A stretch of 64,000 bases of DNA from Streptococcus sp. D7B5. Lineage in GTDB: Bacteria > Bacillota > Bacilli > Lactobacillales > Streptococcaceae. Position numbers and translations under genes: made by a program. Location of the stretch: assembly GCF_029691405.1 (NCBI RefSeq), contig NZ_CP121467.1, positions 1,178,001 through 1,242,000 of the forward strand. Reading direction: 5' to 3'. The notes under the pieces were generated by a model. The model made no database searches. It saw only the letters and a list, made by a program, of their open reading frames with translations, and was not told the DNA's origin. Positions 26,123 through 36,303 of this stretch are shown here, piece after piece; position 1 is the stretch's first letter; every line of letters begins with the position of its first letter.

Positions 26123-27452
26123 ATTCTGTTTCTTCTTCAGGTTCTAGTTCTGTGATTTGAACTTTTACCTTGGTAACACGTCCATTTTTCACCTTATCGT
26201 TGGTCAGGACGACTTGCTTGTTTTGACTGACCAGTTGGTAACTGATTTTCTCAGTGGTTGGAATCGTACCAACACCCGTCAAATAATAACCGGCGATGGT
26301 ATCCACATCATCGCTTTCTAGTTCGACACCAAAGTAGTTATTGAAGTCGTTAAGATTCATGGTTCCCTGTGCAATATAGGTGTCCTCACCGATTTGATGG
26401 ACTTCGATTTCTGCCCTATCGGTCTCGTCATCAATCTCACCGACAATCTCTTCTAAAAGATCTTCCAGAGTTACCAAACCAGCCATACCACCATATTCAT
26501 CGAGCAAAATGGCCATTTGTCTTTGGGTATTTCGCAATTCTTTTAGCAAGTCATCCACAAAAATGGTTTCAGGAACAAAGAGTGGATCTTGTAAGATCTT
26601 CTTCCAGACAATATTTTCAAAGCCATCTGCATAGGCAGCGTTTAGCAAACGCTTGGTATGAATCAAACCAATCACATTGTCCTTATCCCCATCATAAACT
26701 GGGATACGGGAAAAGTTTTGTTTTAAAATACTTTGGATAATGGTTTGACTATCATCCTGAATATCCACCATAAAGGCATCTGTCCGAGGAACCATGACTT
26801 CTCTCGCCATCAGCTCATCTAGAGAGAAGATCCCTTGTAACATCTCGATTTCGTCTGCATCCAAAGTCTCCTCACTTTTGGTCAACATGTACTCAATTTC
26901 ATCTCGAGTCATTTTTTCATCCGCATCATCAAAGGTCATTGGCGTTAAACGACTCAAGAGATTGGTTGAAGCAGATAACAACCAGACAAAGGGACTGACA
27001 ATCTTCCCAAGCCCAATGATAATCGGAACAGAGCGAATGGCTAAGGCATCTTTTAGATTAAGGGCAATCCGTTTAGGATAGAGTTCACCAAAAACAATAG
27101 AGATGTAGGTCAAGAATGCCAAAGAGAGGAAACTTGCAATGGCATAAGTTGTTTCTCCATTCCCCATCCAAGAGGCAATTACTTGTCCAAGTGTATCTGC
27201 CAATTTTGCCCCTGACAAGATCGTGATCAAGGTGATACCGACTTGAATGGTTGATAAAAAGTGGTTAGGATTTTCAAGTACCTTTAACAAACGGACGTAA
27301 CGTTTGTCTCCCTCTTCTGCTTTTTGCTCAACTCGGGAACGGTTTAGTGACACCATTGCCATTTCAGTGGCTGAGAAAAAAGCATTTAACAAGGTCAAGA
27401 TAAATAACAATACAAACTGTAGCAACAAATTCTGACTGCTCGGGTCTTCCAT
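26121..27452 (-). CDS. CNNM-CBS-CorC_HlyC domain membrane protein
   Basis: 443 aa. The N-terminal CNNM domain (about 1-190) has four hydrophobic segments, with [21 protein letters not shown] typical of the family. A CBS pair follows ([17 protein letters not shown].., [15 protein letters not shown]..) and then a CorC_HlyC transporter-associated domain at the C-terminus. Such proteins are linked to magnesium or cobalt efflux; older annotations call them hemolysins. A possible extended -10 TATAAT lies near 27488. It is a single-gene unit. Confidence 0.9.
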   Translation of the reverse strand: MEDPSSQNLLLQFVLLFILTLLNAFFSATEMAMVSLNRSRVEQKAEEGDKRYVRLLKVLENPNHFLSTIQVGITLITILSGAKLADTLGQVIASWMGNGETTYAIASFLSLAFLTYISIVFGELYPKRIALNLKDALAIRSVPIIIGLGKIVSPFVWLLSASTNLLSRLTPMTFDDADEKMTRDEIEYMLTKSEETLDADEIEMLQGIFSLDELMAREVMVPRTDAFMVDIQDDSQTIIQSILKQNFSRIPVYDGDKDNVIGLIHTKRLLNAAYADGFENIVWKKILQDPLFVPETIFVDDLLKELRNTQRQMAILLDEYGGMAGLVTLEDLLEEIVGEIDDETDRAEIEVHQIGEDTYIAQGTMNLNDFNNYFGVELESDDVDTIAGYYLTGVGTIPTTEKISYQLVSQNKQVVLTNDKVKNGRVTKVKVQITELEPEEETE

Positions 27453-27532
27453 AGTCCTTCTCCTAAAATAGTATCTTGTGTTTCATTATATCATAAAATC
27501 TCTCAGGATTCACATTATTTTTCATTTAAACA

Positions 27533-27572
27533 ACAGCTCCCCTGCCTCTAAAAGACAAAGGAGCTGTTTTTA
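27533..27572. terminator. Hairpin downstream of endA
   Basis: ACAGCTCC (27533-27540) pairs with GGAGCTGT (27560-27567). The T5 run is on the plus strand side, the minus strand has TTGTTTAAA; it may act in the endA direction with lower efficiency. Confidence 0.55.
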
Positions 27573-27587
27573 TAGTATCTATTGTTT

Positions 27588-28412
27588 CTAGTCCGTCACT
27601 GTTACTTGCCCTGTTCGGTAATCAAGCTGGATTCCCTTTTGAACATTGGGGATTAGGACATTGAATTCCAATTCGCCATCTGAAGACTTGGCTTCGATTT
27701 GTGAAGCGGATGGAACTAGGTCCTCATTTGTCGCATAGTGGAGCGTCACGCGATAACGGACCCTCTTGTTTTGGTCCAAGGCTTTTCTGACCAAACTCTC
27801 ATAGTAGTTCTGACCTGTCGAATCCTCAGCCTGCGCTTGGTTAGCCCAAGCTGTCTGAACTGCAATATTCTTGGGATTGCTGGTAGAGGCATCAAAACCA
27901 TCCAAACCACCTATCAAAGCATAACCCAGCAGGTGTCCTCTATCAACTGCATGTGTATAGGACCCCTTTAGATTCTTGACCTGATGCCATCCTGGTGGCG
28001 TCCAAGAGGTGGAGCCATTTCCAGTCTCTTCACGATTTTTATACTGCCGAGTCGCTTTGGATAAGATGGCATTGGCAACCGTTGGAACTGTTTCTTTTCC
28101 CACTGTCTTTGTTTTATTATCCGCATAGGGTTTGCTAGAAACCTTGGCATCTAGATTGGTTTTATTGCCATTGACAATAAAGGCTCCTGCTCCATTCCAC
28201 TCAAGCCCCCCCTTGATTTGGTTTTTGATTAACTCAGTTAAGACACTTTCAGCCAGCTCCTGACTGGGAGCTTCTGAAGCTTGTTTTTTCTGACTAACCT
28301 TGGTTCTAGGGGTGTTTGGCGCTGTCTGCATCTGCTTGATATAGTAGCTTCCAGCAGCCAAGAGTAAGAATATAAGTAACCCTATCAGAGCTTGTCTTGT
28401 TTTTTTATCCAT
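27588..28412 (-). CDS. endA: Membrane-anchored DNA-entry nuclease EndA
   Basis: 274 aa. One N-terminal membrane anchor (about 8-25) precedes a beta-beta-alpha-metal DNA/RNA non-specific endonuclease domain with the DRGH motif ([14 protein letters not shown]) and downstream [15 protein letters not shown]. In pneumococcus EndA degrades one strand of incoming DNA during transformation and can cut neutrophil extracellular DNA. The gene lies immediately downstream of murA-epuA, the same order as in pneumococcus. Confidence 0.96.
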   Translation of the reverse strand: MDKKTRQALIGLLIFLLLAAGSYYIKQMQTAPNTPRTKVSQKKQASEAPSQELAESVLTELIKNQIKGGLEWNGAGAFIVNGNKTNLDAKVSSKPYADNKTKTVGKETVPTVANAILSKATRQYKNREETGNGSTSWTPPGWHQVKNLKGSYTHAVDRGHLLGYALIGGLDGFDASTSNPKNIAVQTAWANQAQAEDSTGQNYYESLVRKALDQNKRVRYRVTLHYATNEDLVPSASQIEAKSSDGELEFNVLIPNVQKGIQLDYRTGQVTVTD

Positions 28413-28452
28413 TTTTCTCCTTATTTCTTTAGAAAAAGACTGGTCTCCCAGC

Positions 28453-28650
28453 CTAATTTCCTGTAAATTTGCTAATCAATTCCTGCCACTTTGCTGGAGA
28501 CAAGATAGCCCATGGATCCTGTCCCTTTCCTAGGATACCATAGCCAACCATCAAGCCGATTCCTAAAGCCAGAAAGCCTAGCAATAGTACGATAAAAATC
28601 AACAGTAAACGACGGAGTACATAGCGTAAGTTTTTATTCTTCTTCATCAT
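28453..28650 (-). CDS. epuA: EpuA-like small membrane protein (RNA polymerase-associated family)
   Basis: 65 aa with a basic start [16 protein letters not shown], one strong membrane segment (about 13-35) and a short outer tail [16 protein letters not shown]. The family is named EpuA and often annotated as DNA-directed RNA polymerase subunit beta because related sequences occur fused to or near rpoB; the actual role is unclear. It overlaps the 3' end of murA by 17 bases and is co-translated with it. Confidence 0.85.
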   Translation of the reverse strand: MMKKNKNLRYVLRRLLLIFIVLLLGFLALGIGLMVGYGILGKGQDPWAILSPAKWQELISKFTGN

Positions 28651-29917
28651 TTGCCTCGATTCGCTGAATCTTCGCTCCTAGCTGAGCCAATTTCTCATGG
28701 AAACGGTAGTAACCTCTATCAAGGTGGACTAATTTACCAACAACTGTCTCCCCTTGCGCTACTAAACCTGTCAGAATCAAGGCCGCACTGGCACGAAGGT
28801 CCGTTGATAGAACTTCTGCCCCCTGTAAAGCCTGTCCCCCAACAATACGAGCTGTGTCACGGATAATCTCTGAGTGCAAGCCCATACGGCGCATTTCCTC
28901 TAAGTGTTGGAAGCGATTCTCAAACACTGTTTCCACCATGGTGGATTCCCCTTTTGCGACTGTCATCAGAGCTGTAAATTGCGCCTGCATATCTGTTGGG
29001 AATCCTGGATGTGGTAAGGTTTTTACATGAACAGCCTTGAGATTTTCAAGTTGAGAACGAATACGAATGCCTTCTGATTCCTCTGTCACTTCAACGCCCA
29101 TTTCAAGGAGTTTTGAAATCAAGGGGCGATTGTGTTCCCAGACTGCATCACGAACGAGGACATCTCCACCAGTCATAGCTGCCGCTACCATAAAGGTTCC
29201 TGCTTCGATACGATCCTGTACAACACTGTGAGTCGTACCATGGAGTTCCTCGACACCAGTTACTGTGATTGTTTCAGTACCAGCTCCCTTGACCTTGGCT
29301 CCCATTTCATTAAGAAGGATAGCGAGGTCAACAATTTCCGGCTCACGCGCAGCATTTTCAATGACCGTCACACCATCAGCTAGAGTCGCTGCCATCATCA
29401 GGTTTTGTGTTGCACCGACACTTGGAAAGTCCATGTAGATATGAGCGCCATGCAGGCGTTCTGCCTTGGCTTCGATGTAACCAGCTGTCTGGGTAATCTT
29501 AGCTCCCATAGCTTCCAAACCTTTGAGGTGGAGGTCGATGGGACGACTCCCGATGGTACATCCCCCTGGCATGGATACCTTGGCATGGCCTACACGAGCA
29601 AGGATTGGTCCCAAGACGACGATCGATGCACGCATCTTGCTGACATACTTGTATGGAGCTTCCTCCGTGATATCACCAGTCGCATCAACCTCGACAATAT
29701 GTGCTTCCTCATCAAAGTCCACCTTGGCATTCAAACCACGAACTACTTGATTCATGGTGAAAACATCTGACAAGATTGGGACATTCTGCAAGACTGTCTT
29801 ACCCTTGCTTGCTAGAATAGTCGCTGCCAACAAGGGCAAGACTGCATTCTTTGCTCCCTCGATCGTCACACTCCCGACCAGACGATTATCTCCGCCTTGA
29901 ACCACAATTTTTTCCAT
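28634..29917 (-). CDS. murA: UDP-N-acetylglucosamine 1-carboxyvinyltransferase
   Basis: 427 aa with the EPSP synthase fold in two domains. The fosfomycin-binding Cys is in [16 protein letters not shown] (about residue 117), and the PEP-binding Lys in [13 protein letters not shown] is at about 22. It catalyses the first committed step of peptidoglycan synthesis in the cytoplasm. Streptococci have two murA copies; which one this is cannot be fixed without comparison, although the murA-epuA-endA order suggests the pneumococcal copy next to endA. Downstream genes overlap. Confidence 0.95.
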   Translation of the reverse strand: MEKIVVQGGDNRLVGSVTIEGAKNAVLPLLAATILASKGKTVLQNVPILSDVFTMNQVVRGLNAKVDFDEEAHIVEVDATGDITEEAPYKYVSKMRASIVVLGPILARVGHAKVSMPGGCTIGSRPIDLHLKGLEAMGAKITQTAGYIEAKAERLHGAHIYMDFPSVGATQNLMMAATLADGVTVIENAAREPEIVDLAILLNEMGAKVKGAGTETITVTGVEELHGTTHSVVQDRIEAGTFMVAAAMTGGDVLVRDAVWEHNRPLISKLLEMGVEVTEESEGIRIRSQLENLKAVHVKTLPHPGFPTDMQAQFTALMTVAKGESTMVETVFENRFQHLEEMRRMGLHSEIIRDTARIVGGQALQGAEVLSTDLRASAALILTGLVAQGETVVGKLVHLDRGYYRFHEKLAQLGAKIQRIEANDEEE

Positions 29918-29940
29918 AGTTGTTTCCTTTACTTTTGATT

Positions 29941-30171
29941 TTATAATAGTCCTCTAAGTGCTTCTTGCCACAGTTGGTACAAACTGATAAAGAATGAACT
30001 CAAGATGTAGCCCATCACAATACTAAAGAAGCCTACCAACAAACGAACTTTTTTTGTGTTAGTACCGGTCACTTTTAAAACCTTTTCCCATCTCACAAGA
30101 TCCTTCAAAAGGTAAAAACTCAAATAAATAAAGAGTATATGACTACTTAGAGTGAATAATAATTGAACCAT
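29941..30171 (-). CDS. DUF1146 family small membrane protein
   Basis: 76 aa with two membrane segments (about 4-24 and 42-65) and the intervening block [22 protein letters not shown] typical of the YwzB/DUF1146 family, often found before murA in Firmicutes. Function unknown. It begins 23 bases before murA and is likely part of the same transcript. Confidence 0.8.
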   Translation of the reverse strand: MVQLLFTLSSHILFIYLSFYLLKDLVRWEKVLKVTGTNTKKVRLLVGFFSIVMGYILSSFFISLYQLWQEALRGLL

Positions 30172-30226
30172 TTGACTATTATACCATCTTATCCGCTTGC
30201 GCGCTAGTTTTCAATTTTTCTACGAA

Positions 30227-31264
30227 TTAGGGATTGTTTTTAAGGTAATCAATTGCATCCTGCAAAGTCTTAACGGGAACGATTTTCATCTCTGTTTTGA
30301 TCGTTTTAGCAGCTTCTAGGGCTGTTTCATAGTTGCTTTTCGCATTGGGATCTGCTTTTTTTGCTTCCTCGGTGACTGGATTGTCAGGAGCAAAAAAGAT
30401 GTTGGCTCCCTGACGAGAGGCTGCAACTACTTTTTTATCAATTCCACCGATGTCGCCAACATTTCCATCGCGATCAATAGTTCCCGTTCCCGCAACGATG
30501 CGGCCATTACGAAGTCCTGGATCTGCTATCTGGGTATAAATAGCGAGACTAAACATGAGACCGGCACTTGGGCCGCCGATACCAGCTGTTGAAAAGCGAA
30601 TTGGAACGTCACTGGTCACTTCCGTACGGTCAATCAAACCAATTCCAATCCCGTTTTTTCCGTTTTCGAGAGTGATAATTTTACCTTCTGCAGACTTGAC
30701 TTTTCCGTCTTCTTCATAGGTTACCTTGACCGTATCTCCTAATTGTTGAGAGTTGACATAGTCGACCAAGTCTTTTGAACTGTCAAATGTTTTGTCATTA
30801 ACAGCCGTCACGGTATCTGCAATGTTCAGAATGCCCTTAAAAGTTGAATTGTCCGTCACGGTCAAGACATAAACTCCCAGATACTTGAGTTCAATATCTT
30901 TCCCAGCCGTCTTCAATCCTTGATACTTGGCCATGTTTTGAGAAGTTTGCATGTAGAACTGATTGATCCGCATAAACTCTGCATCAGTAGAGCCACCCGT
31001 AGTCTCCTTGGCACTTCTAATATCTGTGAAAGGCGTTAACCAAGCATAGACAAGATGCGATAGGGTTGCGTGTCGAATACCGACTGTTACAAACTGGTAA
31101 GCTCCTGCTTCTGTGTCTTCTGTTTCATTGACTTTCAAAACGCGACGAATATCTTCCGCTCCACCTGGAACTTCTATGTAGTATGGTAAAGGTACTACAA
31201 AGGCTAAAAACGTCAATATTAGTGCTAGGATGACATATAAGGGCCATCTAGTTTTTTTCTTCAT
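30227..31264 (-). CDS. sepM: SepM/YlbL family secreted PDZ-Lon protease
   Basis: 345 aa. An N-terminal membrane anchor (about 8-28) is followed by a PDZ domain (about 110-200, [25 protein letters not shown]) and a Lon-type Ser-Lys protease domain, with nucleophile Ser in [14 protein letters not shown] and Lys in [11 protein letters not shown]. In S. mutans SepM trims the competence-stimulating peptide; in other streptococci the substrate is not established. It overlaps coaD by 17 bases. Confidence 0.93.
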   Translation of the reverse strand: MKKKTRWPLYVILALILTFLAFVVPLPYYIEVPGGAEDIRRVLKVNETEDTEAGAYQFVTVGIRHATLSHLVYAWLTPFTDIRSAKETTGGSTDAEFMRINQFYMQTSQNMAKYQGLKTAGKDIELKYLGVYVLTVTDNSTFKGILNIADTVTAVNDKTFDSSKDLVDYVNSQQLGDTVKVTYEEDGKVKSAEGKIITLENGKNGIGIGLIDRTEVTSDVPIRFSTAGIGGPSAGLMFSLAIYTQIADPGLRNGRIVAGTGTIDRDGNVGDIGGIDKKVVAASRQGANIFFAPDNPVTEEAKKADPNAKSNYETALEAAKTIKTEMKIVPVKTLQDAIDYLKNNP

Positions 31265-31736
31265 GTTCTAATTCCTCCACAACACTATTTGGGACATATT
31301 GCTGAATCTCCTGACCAAACTTCAGAAGTTCTCTCACGGCCGAAGAGCTGATATAAAGATGCTCTGGGCGGCTATATAGGTAAATGGTTTCGATTTCTGG
31401 AGCCAGTTGATGATTGTAGTAATCAAAACTAGACTCATATTGCAAGTCGGTGGTATTTCGCAAGCCACGGACAAGGGTCTTAGCACCCAGTCTTTTTGCA
31501 ACATCGACGACTAGTTGGTCATGAGAAGCCAGCACCTCTACATTATCTAAATGCGCCACCGCTTTTTCGACTGCTCGTTTACGGTTTTCAACAGGGAGAA
31601 AGCCTTGTTTGTGGGGATTGTAGAACACCCCGACATAGAGCTTATCAAAGAGTTTGCTGGCACGTTCAATGATATCCAGATGTCCATTTGTCATCGGATC
31701 AAATGAACCTGTAAATAATCCAATTTTATCTGACAT
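31248..31736 (-). CDS. coaD: Phosphopantetheine adenylyltransferase
   Basis: 162 aa, family length. The nucleotidyltransferase motif [14 protein letters not shown] (HxGH variant) is at about 10-23 and the C-terminal [13 protein letters not shown] is present. It makes dephospho-CoA from phosphopantetheine and ATP. It overlaps rsmD by 11 bases upstream and sepM downstream, the conserved rsmD-coaD-sepM cluster. Confidence 0.96.
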   Translation of the reverse strand: MSDKIGLFTGSFDPMTNGHLDIIERASKLFDKLYVGVFYNPHKQGFLPVENRKRAVEKAVAHLDNVEVLASHDQLVVDVAKRLGAKTLVRGLRNTTDLQYESSFDYYNHQLAPEIETIYLYSRPEHLYISSSAVRELLKFGQEIQQYVPNSVVEELEHEEKN

Positions 31737-32265
31737 AGACCGTCACCTTACTAATCCCATATATTTTTTCCTTCCAGATGCCTAAGCAGGCGATTTCTTC
31801 TGGAAGTTCTACAGACTTATCGGTTTCACAGACAACCATGACCTCTTCGGAGAAAAGGTTTCTTTCTGCCATTTTCTCGATATCTGCAACGATTTGTTCC
31901 TTGGCATAGGGAGGGTCTAAAAAAACCAGGTCAAAGGGACCATTCACTTGCTCCAAGGCCCGTTCAGCCTCCATCTTTAAGAGCTGAAATTTGGAAACTT
32001 CCTTGGTCATCTGGATATTTTCAGCGATGATAGCTTGTGCCTTTCGCTCCCGTTCCACTAAGACAGCACTGGACATCCCTCTTGACACAGCTTCAATAGA
32101 CAGACCGCCACTGCCAGCATAGAGATCCAAGACACGACCACCCTCAAAATAGGGACCTATCATGTTAAAGATAGCTCCTCTCACCTTATCAGATGTCGGC
32201 CTCGTCGTCTTGCCTTCTAGCGTCTTGAGAGGACGCCCTCCATAGATTCCTGATACGATTTTCAT
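31726..32265 (-). CDS. rsmD: 16S rRNA (guanine966-N2)-methyltransferase
   Basis: 179 aa. The Rossmann SAM motif [19 protein letters not shown] (about 45-63) and catalytic motif IV DPPY (about 121-124) define a RsmD N2-guanine methyltransferase acting on 16S rRNA. The start [26 protein letters not shown]-type N-terminus (here beginning [13 protein letters not shown]) is family-like. First gene of the cluster. Confidence 0.95.
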   Translation of the reverse strand: MKIVSGIYGGRPLKTLEGKTTRPTSDKVRGAIFNMIGPYFEGGRVLDLYAGSGGLSIEAVSRGMSSAVLVERERKAQAIIAENIQMTKEVSKFQLLKMEAERALEQVNGPFDLVFLDPPYAKEQIVADIEKMAERNLFSEEVMVVCETDKSVELPEEIACLGIWKEKIYGISKVTVYVR

Positions 32266-32302
32266 ACCGTTTATTATACCAAATTATGGGAAAAAAGAGA
32301 AA

Positions 32303-32329
32303 GAAAACCGAACCTTACGGTTCGATTTT
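32303..32329 (-). terminator. Terminator of asnA
   Basis: CGAACC / GGTTCG (32309-32324) with TTAC loop, flanked by A/T pairs and followed by TTTTCTTT on the minus strand. Confidence 0.8.
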
Positions 32330-33322
32330 CTACAAGATATTTTCATAAGTGTCGCGGACTTCTTGCGGCCAAACACTAGTCTGAACCTCTCCGATGTGTT
32401 TCTTACGAAGAAGGAACATGGCCATCCGAGACTGTCCAATCCCTCCACCGATTGTCAATGGGAAAAGGCCGTTGAGCAGGGCTTTATGCCATTCCAACTC
32501 CAGACGATCTTCGTCTCCTGTAAGGGCCACTTGGCGACGAAGGGTGTCTTCATCTACCCGAATCCCCATTGAGGAAAGCTCAAAGGCACAGCCAAGAGAT
32601 TCGTTCCATACTAGGATATCTCCATTTAGTCCCTTGTAGCCATTCTCAGACTCTGTAGTCCAGTCATCGTAGTCAGGTGCACGGCCGTCATGAGGTTTTC
32701 CGTCAGGCAACTCTCCACCAATACCAATCAAGAAGACTGCACCAAACTCTTTACAGATCGCATTTTCACGCTCTTTCGGTGTTAAATCTGGATAGCGTTC
32801 CACCAACTCTTCTGTGTGAATGAAGGTGATTTGTTTTGGCAAGATGGATTCGATATCGTAGCGGGCTTCTACGGCTAGCTCTGTCAGACGAATAGCCTTG
32901 TAAATCTTCTCAACAGTTTCTTTGAGATAGGCGATATTGCGTTGACCATTTGGGATAACCTTCTCCCAGTCCCACTGGTCCACATAAACTGAGTGGGTCG
33001 CGTCGAGCGAATCTTCGTCTGGACGAAGGGCCTTCATGTGAACAAACAGACCTTCACCTTCACCGAAACCAAAACGGGCTAAGGTGTGGCGTTTCCATTT
33101 GGCCAGTGAGTGAACGACTTCATAGGTTTCATCTGGAATCTGCAAAACCTTGACAGATACTGGATTTTCGACACCTGACAGGTTGTCCTGCATCCCATCC
33201 CCGACCTTGCTCAAGATAGGACCTTGAACTTCAACAACTTCTAACTTATCTTTCAAATACTGGGTAAAAGTGTTTTTGACAAAGGAAATTTCTTCTTGTT
33301 GATGAATAAAACTTTTCTTCAT
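32330..33322 (-). CDS. asnA: Aspartate-ammonia ligase
   Basis: 330 aa, the usual length. The class II synthetase-like fold is shown by [31 protein letters not shown] and the C-terminal [14 protein letters not shown]. It makes asparagine from aspartate, ammonia and ATP in the cytoplasm. Single-gene unit with terminator downstream and TATAAT at 33351-33356 upstream. No T-box is present in the short leader. Confidence 0.96.
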   Translation of the reverse strand: MKKSFIHQQEEISFVKNTFTQYLKDKLEVVEVQGPILSKVGDGMQDNLSGVENPVSVKVLQIPDETYEVVHSLAKWKRHTLARFGFGEGEGLFVHMKALRPDEDSLDATHSVYVDQWDWEKVIPNGQRNIAYLKETVEKIYKAIRLTELAVEARYDIESILPKQITFIHTEELVERYPDLTPKERENAICKEFGAVFLIGIGGELPDGKPHDGRAPDYDDWTTESENGYKGLNGDILVWNESLGCAFELSSMGIRVDEDTLRRQVALTGDEDRLELEWHKALLNGLFPLTIGGGIGQSRMAMFLLRKKHIGEVQTSVWPQEVRDTYENIL

Positions 33323-33390
33323 AAACAGCTCCTCAAAAATTAGTTAAAAGCATTATACACCTATTTCCAAGAAAAGAAAAGAGTAAATAA

Positions 33391-33421
33391 GAAAAAGTCA
33401 GTGCTCTTTTGAACACTGACT
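33391..33421 (-). terminator. Terminator of the Bax-inhibitor family gene
   Basis: GTCAGTG / CACTGAC (33397-33420) with ten-base loop; TTTTTC follows on the minus strand. Confidence 0.8.
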
Positions 33422-33431
33422 CTGTCATTCA

Positions 33432-34115
33432 TTAATCGTTTCGACCAAAGATACGTAAGATGCTAAGGAAGAGGTTGATAAAGTCTAGATAGATGCTGAG
33501 CGCCATTGAGATGACCCATCCTGTCGCTACTTGTCCTCGTGACTGCTCATAAACATAGCGAATCTTTTGGTTGTCCCAAGCAATCAAACCTGAGAAAACC
33601 AAGACCATGGCAATACTAATCATGTAGTCAAAGAAACTATTGGCTAAAAATAGATTCACAACCATGGCAATGATGAGACCAACAAGCGCTGCCATCAAAG
33701 CTCGGCCTATTCCACTCAAATCTTTCTTGGTGAAAATTCCGATTGCCGCCATGACAAAGAAGAGTAGGGCACTGGATACAAAGGCTGACAAAACTGTTCC
33801 CGGCGTATAGAAAGCTACGACAAAGCTAAGGGTAAAACCATTTAAAACAGAATAAACTAAAAATACTGGGAGAGCTGCTGGGCTATTTTTTGCAGCCATG
33901 CTACTTGCAACAAAGACTAGAGCAAGTTCTGCGAAAGTTGCAATCATCAACCAGAGACGGCCATGCATTAAAAAGTAGACCAATTGGGACTGAAAGACTG
34001 TCAACATCAAAGCTGACACGAGAGCTGATAGACCAATCCCAAGTCCCACAAAGGCATAAACCTTAGCGTAAAATTGATTGAGACCTGAACGTTCTTGAAT
34101 AATCGTTTGATTCAT
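33432..34115 (-). CDS. Bax inhibitor-1 (TMBIM/YccA) family membrane protein
   Basis: 227 aa with seven predicted membrane segments and the C-terminal signature ALSIYLDFINLFLSILRIFG. The segment IAWDNQKIRYVYEQ is also family-like. Bacterial relatives (YetJ, YccA) are pH-sensitive calcium leak channels or regulators of the FtsH protease; which applies here is unknown. Confidence 0.9.
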   Translation of the reverse strand: MNQTIIQERSGLNQFYAKVYAFVGLGIGLSALVSALMLTVFQSQLVYFLMHGRLWLMIATFAELALVFVASSMAAKNSPAALPVFLVYSVLNGFTLSFVVAFYTPGTVLSAFVSSALLFFVMAAIGIFTKKDLSGIGRALMAALVGLIIAMVVNLFLANSFFDYMISIAMVLVFSGLIAWDNQKIRYVYEQSRGQVATGWVISMALSIYLDFINLFLSILRIFGRND

Positions 34116-34169
34116 TCTGATTCTCCTTTTTCTATAAATATGTCTTGATTATAACAAAGATTTTATAAA

Positions 34170-34910
34170 TTAGCTGAAATAAAACATCAATATACCTGCT
34201 GCAACTGCCACGTTGAGACTTTCTGCTCGACCTTTCATGCCAATATGAACCAGCTGATCAGCACTCTCAGCCATGACAGAACTAATCCCCTGTCCTTCAT
34301 TTCCCATGACTAAAGCAAAGTTCTCTAGTGAAGAAAGTTCACGATAATCCTTTGACTCTCTCGATAAGGTCGTTGCCAGAATGGGCAAATCGCTCTTCTT
34401 TGCCTCCTCTACAAAGGTGGCAAGAGGCAGACGATAGATAGGCAAATGAAAATGACTTCCTTGCATGGAACGCAGGGTCTTGAGACTGTATATATCTGCT
34501 GACTTGTCTGAAACAATAACCCCTGTAAAACCTGCCGCATCCGCCGTCCGAATCATGGTGCCCACATTACCAGGATCTTGAACATCCTCTAAAAATAGAT
34601 ACTTGCCCTGATGGAGATCAGGCAGTCCCACTTCTTCTTTTTGAATCACTGCAACAATGCCTTGAGGAGTTTGCGTATCTGCCAAATCTAGCAAAATCTC
34701 CTCTGAAACCCAAATAGTTTGAGGAAAAGCAACTAGCTGATCTCGGTAACTTTCTAGGGCAAAGACCTTTTCAATCGTCACTCCTGCTTGAACAGCTTCT
34801 TCGAATAAGTGCCAGCCTTCAATCAAATAAGCAGACTTTCGATATTTTTTTTGATGTAATTTCTTGGCATTTTTTACCACAGAATTGGCTTTTGAGGTTA
34901 TAATAGTCAT
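34170..34910 (-). CDS. TrmH family RNA 2'-O-methyltransferase
   Basis: The start at 34910 (MTIITSKANSVVKNAKKLH) gives 246 aa. An N-terminal SpoU substrate-binding domain (YLIEGWHLFEEAV) is followed by the SPOUT core with DVQDPGNVGTMIRTADAAG (motif 1), LVMGNEGQGIS (motif 2) and IGMKGRAESLNVAVAAGILMF (motif 3). It methylates a ribose in rRNA or tRNA; the site is not predictable. No ribosome site precedes the start and the -10 TATAAT lies six bases upstream, so the mRNA should be leaderless. Confidence 0.9.
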   Translation of the reverse strand: MTIITSKANSVVKNAKKLHQKKYRKSAYLIEGWHLFEEAVQAGVTIEKVFALESYRDQLVAFPQTIWVSEEILLDLADTQTPQGIVAVIQKEEVGLPDLHQGKYLFLEDVQDPGNVGTMIRTADAAGFTGVIVSDKSADIYSLKTLRSMQGSHFHLPIYRLPLATFVEEAKKSDLPILATTLSRESKDYRELSSLENFALVMGNEGQGISSVMAESADQLVHIGMKGRAESLNVAVAAGILMFYFS

Positions 34911-34916
34911 AGAAAT

Positions 34917-34922
34917 ATTATA
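34917..34922 (-). promoter_or_regulatory. Extended -10 giving a leaderless TrmH-family mRNA
   Basis: The minus strand reads TGTTATAAT, an extended -10, six bases before the ATG at 34910. Transcription would begin at or within a base of the start codon. No -35 consensus is visible. The divergent acyP ribosome site (34931-34937) lies only nine bases away. Confidence 0.65.
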
Positions 34923-34943
34923 ACACAATCAAAGGGGTTTGGT

Positions 34944-35222
34944 ATGCAAAAGGTTAGAATGATTGCCCAAGGCAGGGTGCAGGGTGTTGGTTTTCGTTGG
35001 GGTGTTGTTACTTTAGCTCTTGAAATCGGTGGCATCACTGGTCGTGTCTGGAATAACGACGATGGCACAGTGGAAATTCTTGCTCAGGCAGACTCCTCTG
35101 CCACTATGGCAAAATTTATCCAAGAAATCCGAAAAGGTCCGACACCTTTTTCAAAAGTTACCTATCTAGATGTACAAATGAGCAACTTTTCATCCTATTC
35201 GGACTTCAAAGTCGCAAATTAG
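34944..35222 (+). CDS. acyP: Acylphosphatase
   Basis: 92 aa, family length. The phosphate loop GRVQGVGFRWG with catalytic Arg (about 20) and the catalytic Asn in RVWNNDDGTVEI are intact. It hydrolyses the acyl-phosphate bond of small metabolites such as 1,3-bisphosphoglycerate. AAAGGGG lies six bases before the start. It is divergent from the TrmH-family gene and 68 bases before the yidC paralogue. Confidence 0.95.
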   Translation: MQKVRMIAQGRVQGVGFRWGVVTLALEIGGITGRVWNNDDGTVEILAQADSSATMAKFIQEIRKGPTPFSKVTYLDVQMSNFSSYSDFKVAN

Positions 35223-35290
35223 GTCTCCAGAACTATTGTATATTTTACAAAAAAACAGTAGAATAGAAAGGTACAATTTTTAAAGAAGGA

Positions 35291-36229
35291 ATGAAAACAT
35301 TGAAATCTATTAAACGTTTTGCCCTCTCTGCTATGGGAGTGGCTATGCTACTCGTCTTGACAGGCTGTGTCCAAGTAGACAAAGCAACAGGACAACCTAC
35401 AGGATTGATTTGGAATACCATCGGAGCACCTATGGCTGAAGCCATCAAATACTTCGCTACTGATAAAGGTCTAGGCTTTGGTGTGGCTATCATTATCGTA
35501 ACCATTATCGTGCGCTTGATTATCTTGCCACTTGGTATCTACCAATCATGGAAGGCAACGCTTCACTCTGAAAAGATGAATGCCCTCAAACATGTCCTTG
35601 AGCCACATCAAACACGCCTTAAAGAGGCAACAACTCAAGAAGAAAAATTAGAAGCCCAACAAGCTCTCTTTGCAGCTCAGAAAGAACACGGCATCAGCAT
35701 GTTCGGTGGTGTAGGATGTTTCCCTATCCTCATTCAAATGCCTTTCTTCTCTGCTATCTACTTTGCAGCCCAATACACTGATGGAGTAGCTAGCTCTACC
35801 TTCTTGGGTATCGATCTTGGTTCACCAAGTCTGCTCCTTGTCGCTTTCGCTGGTATCCTCTACTATCTCCAATCACTCCTCTCACTTCATGGAGTAGAAG
35901 ACGAGATGCAAAGAGATCAACTAAAAAGAATGATTTACGTGAGTCCACTCATGATTGTCGTCTTCTCCCTCTTCGCACCAGCCAGTGTGACGCTTTACTG
36001 GGTTGTCGGTGGTTTCATGATGATTCTCCAACAGTTCATCGTTAACTATGTTGTTCGTCCAAAACTTCGCAAAAAAGTTCGTGAAGAATTTGCCAAAAAT
36101 CCACCAAAAGCAAGTTCATTTTCAACTGGAGGCGGACGCAAAGATGTCACTCCAAACCAAGCAACTGCGATTATGACTAATAAGAAACATAAAAAACGCA
36201 ATGCTGGTAAACAACATTCTAGAAAATAA
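35291..36229 (+). CDS. YidC/Oxa1/SpoIIIJ family membrane insertase (lipoprotein)
   Basis: 312 aa. A lipoprotein signal ends in LTGC (about Cys 27), followed by five membrane segments and the Oxa1 core with FPILIQMPFFSAIYFAAQY and a basic C-terminal tail (NKKHKKRNAGKQHSRK) that contacts ribosomes. It inserts membrane proteins. Streptococci have two paralogues; the pneumococcal copy between acyP and pflA is usually called YidC2, the other lies near rnpA and jag. Start choice is uncertain: AGAAGGA directly abuts ATG 35291, and a TTG nine bases downstream has better spacing. Confidence 0.93.
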   Translation: MKTLKSIKRFALSAMGVAMLLVLTGCVQVDKATGQPTGLIWNTIGAPMAEAIKYFATDKGLGFGVAIIIVTIIVRLIILPLGIYQSWKATLHSEKMNALKHVLEPHQTRLKEATTQEEKLEAQQALFAAQKEHGISMFGGVGCFPILIQMPFFSAIYFAAQYTDGVASSTFLGIDLGSPSLLLVAFAGILYYLQSLLSLHGVEDEMQRDQLKRMIYVSPLMIVVFSLFAPASVTLYWVVGGFMMILQQFIVNYVVRPKLRKKVREEFAKNPPKASSFSTGGGRKDVTPNQATAIMTNKKHKKRNAGKQHSRK

Positions 36230-36234
36230 GAAAA

Positions 36235-36262
36235 AAAGCTTAGCTGAAATGCTAGGCTTTTT
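36235..36262 (+). terminator. Terminator of the yidC paralogue
   Basis: AAAGCTTAGC / GCTAGGCTTT with one G-T pair and a T5 run on the plus strand. Confidence 0.8.
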
Positions 36263-36274
36263 ATGCATCACAAA

Positions 36275-36298
36275 AGCCCGATGTCTCCATCGGGCTTC
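36275..36298. terminator. Bidirectional terminator between yidC and pflA
   Basis: AGCCCGATG / CATCGGGCT stem (36275-36296) with T runs on both strands (36297-36305 plus; TTTTG minus). Confidence 0.85.
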
Positions 36299-36303
36299 TT
36301 TTT

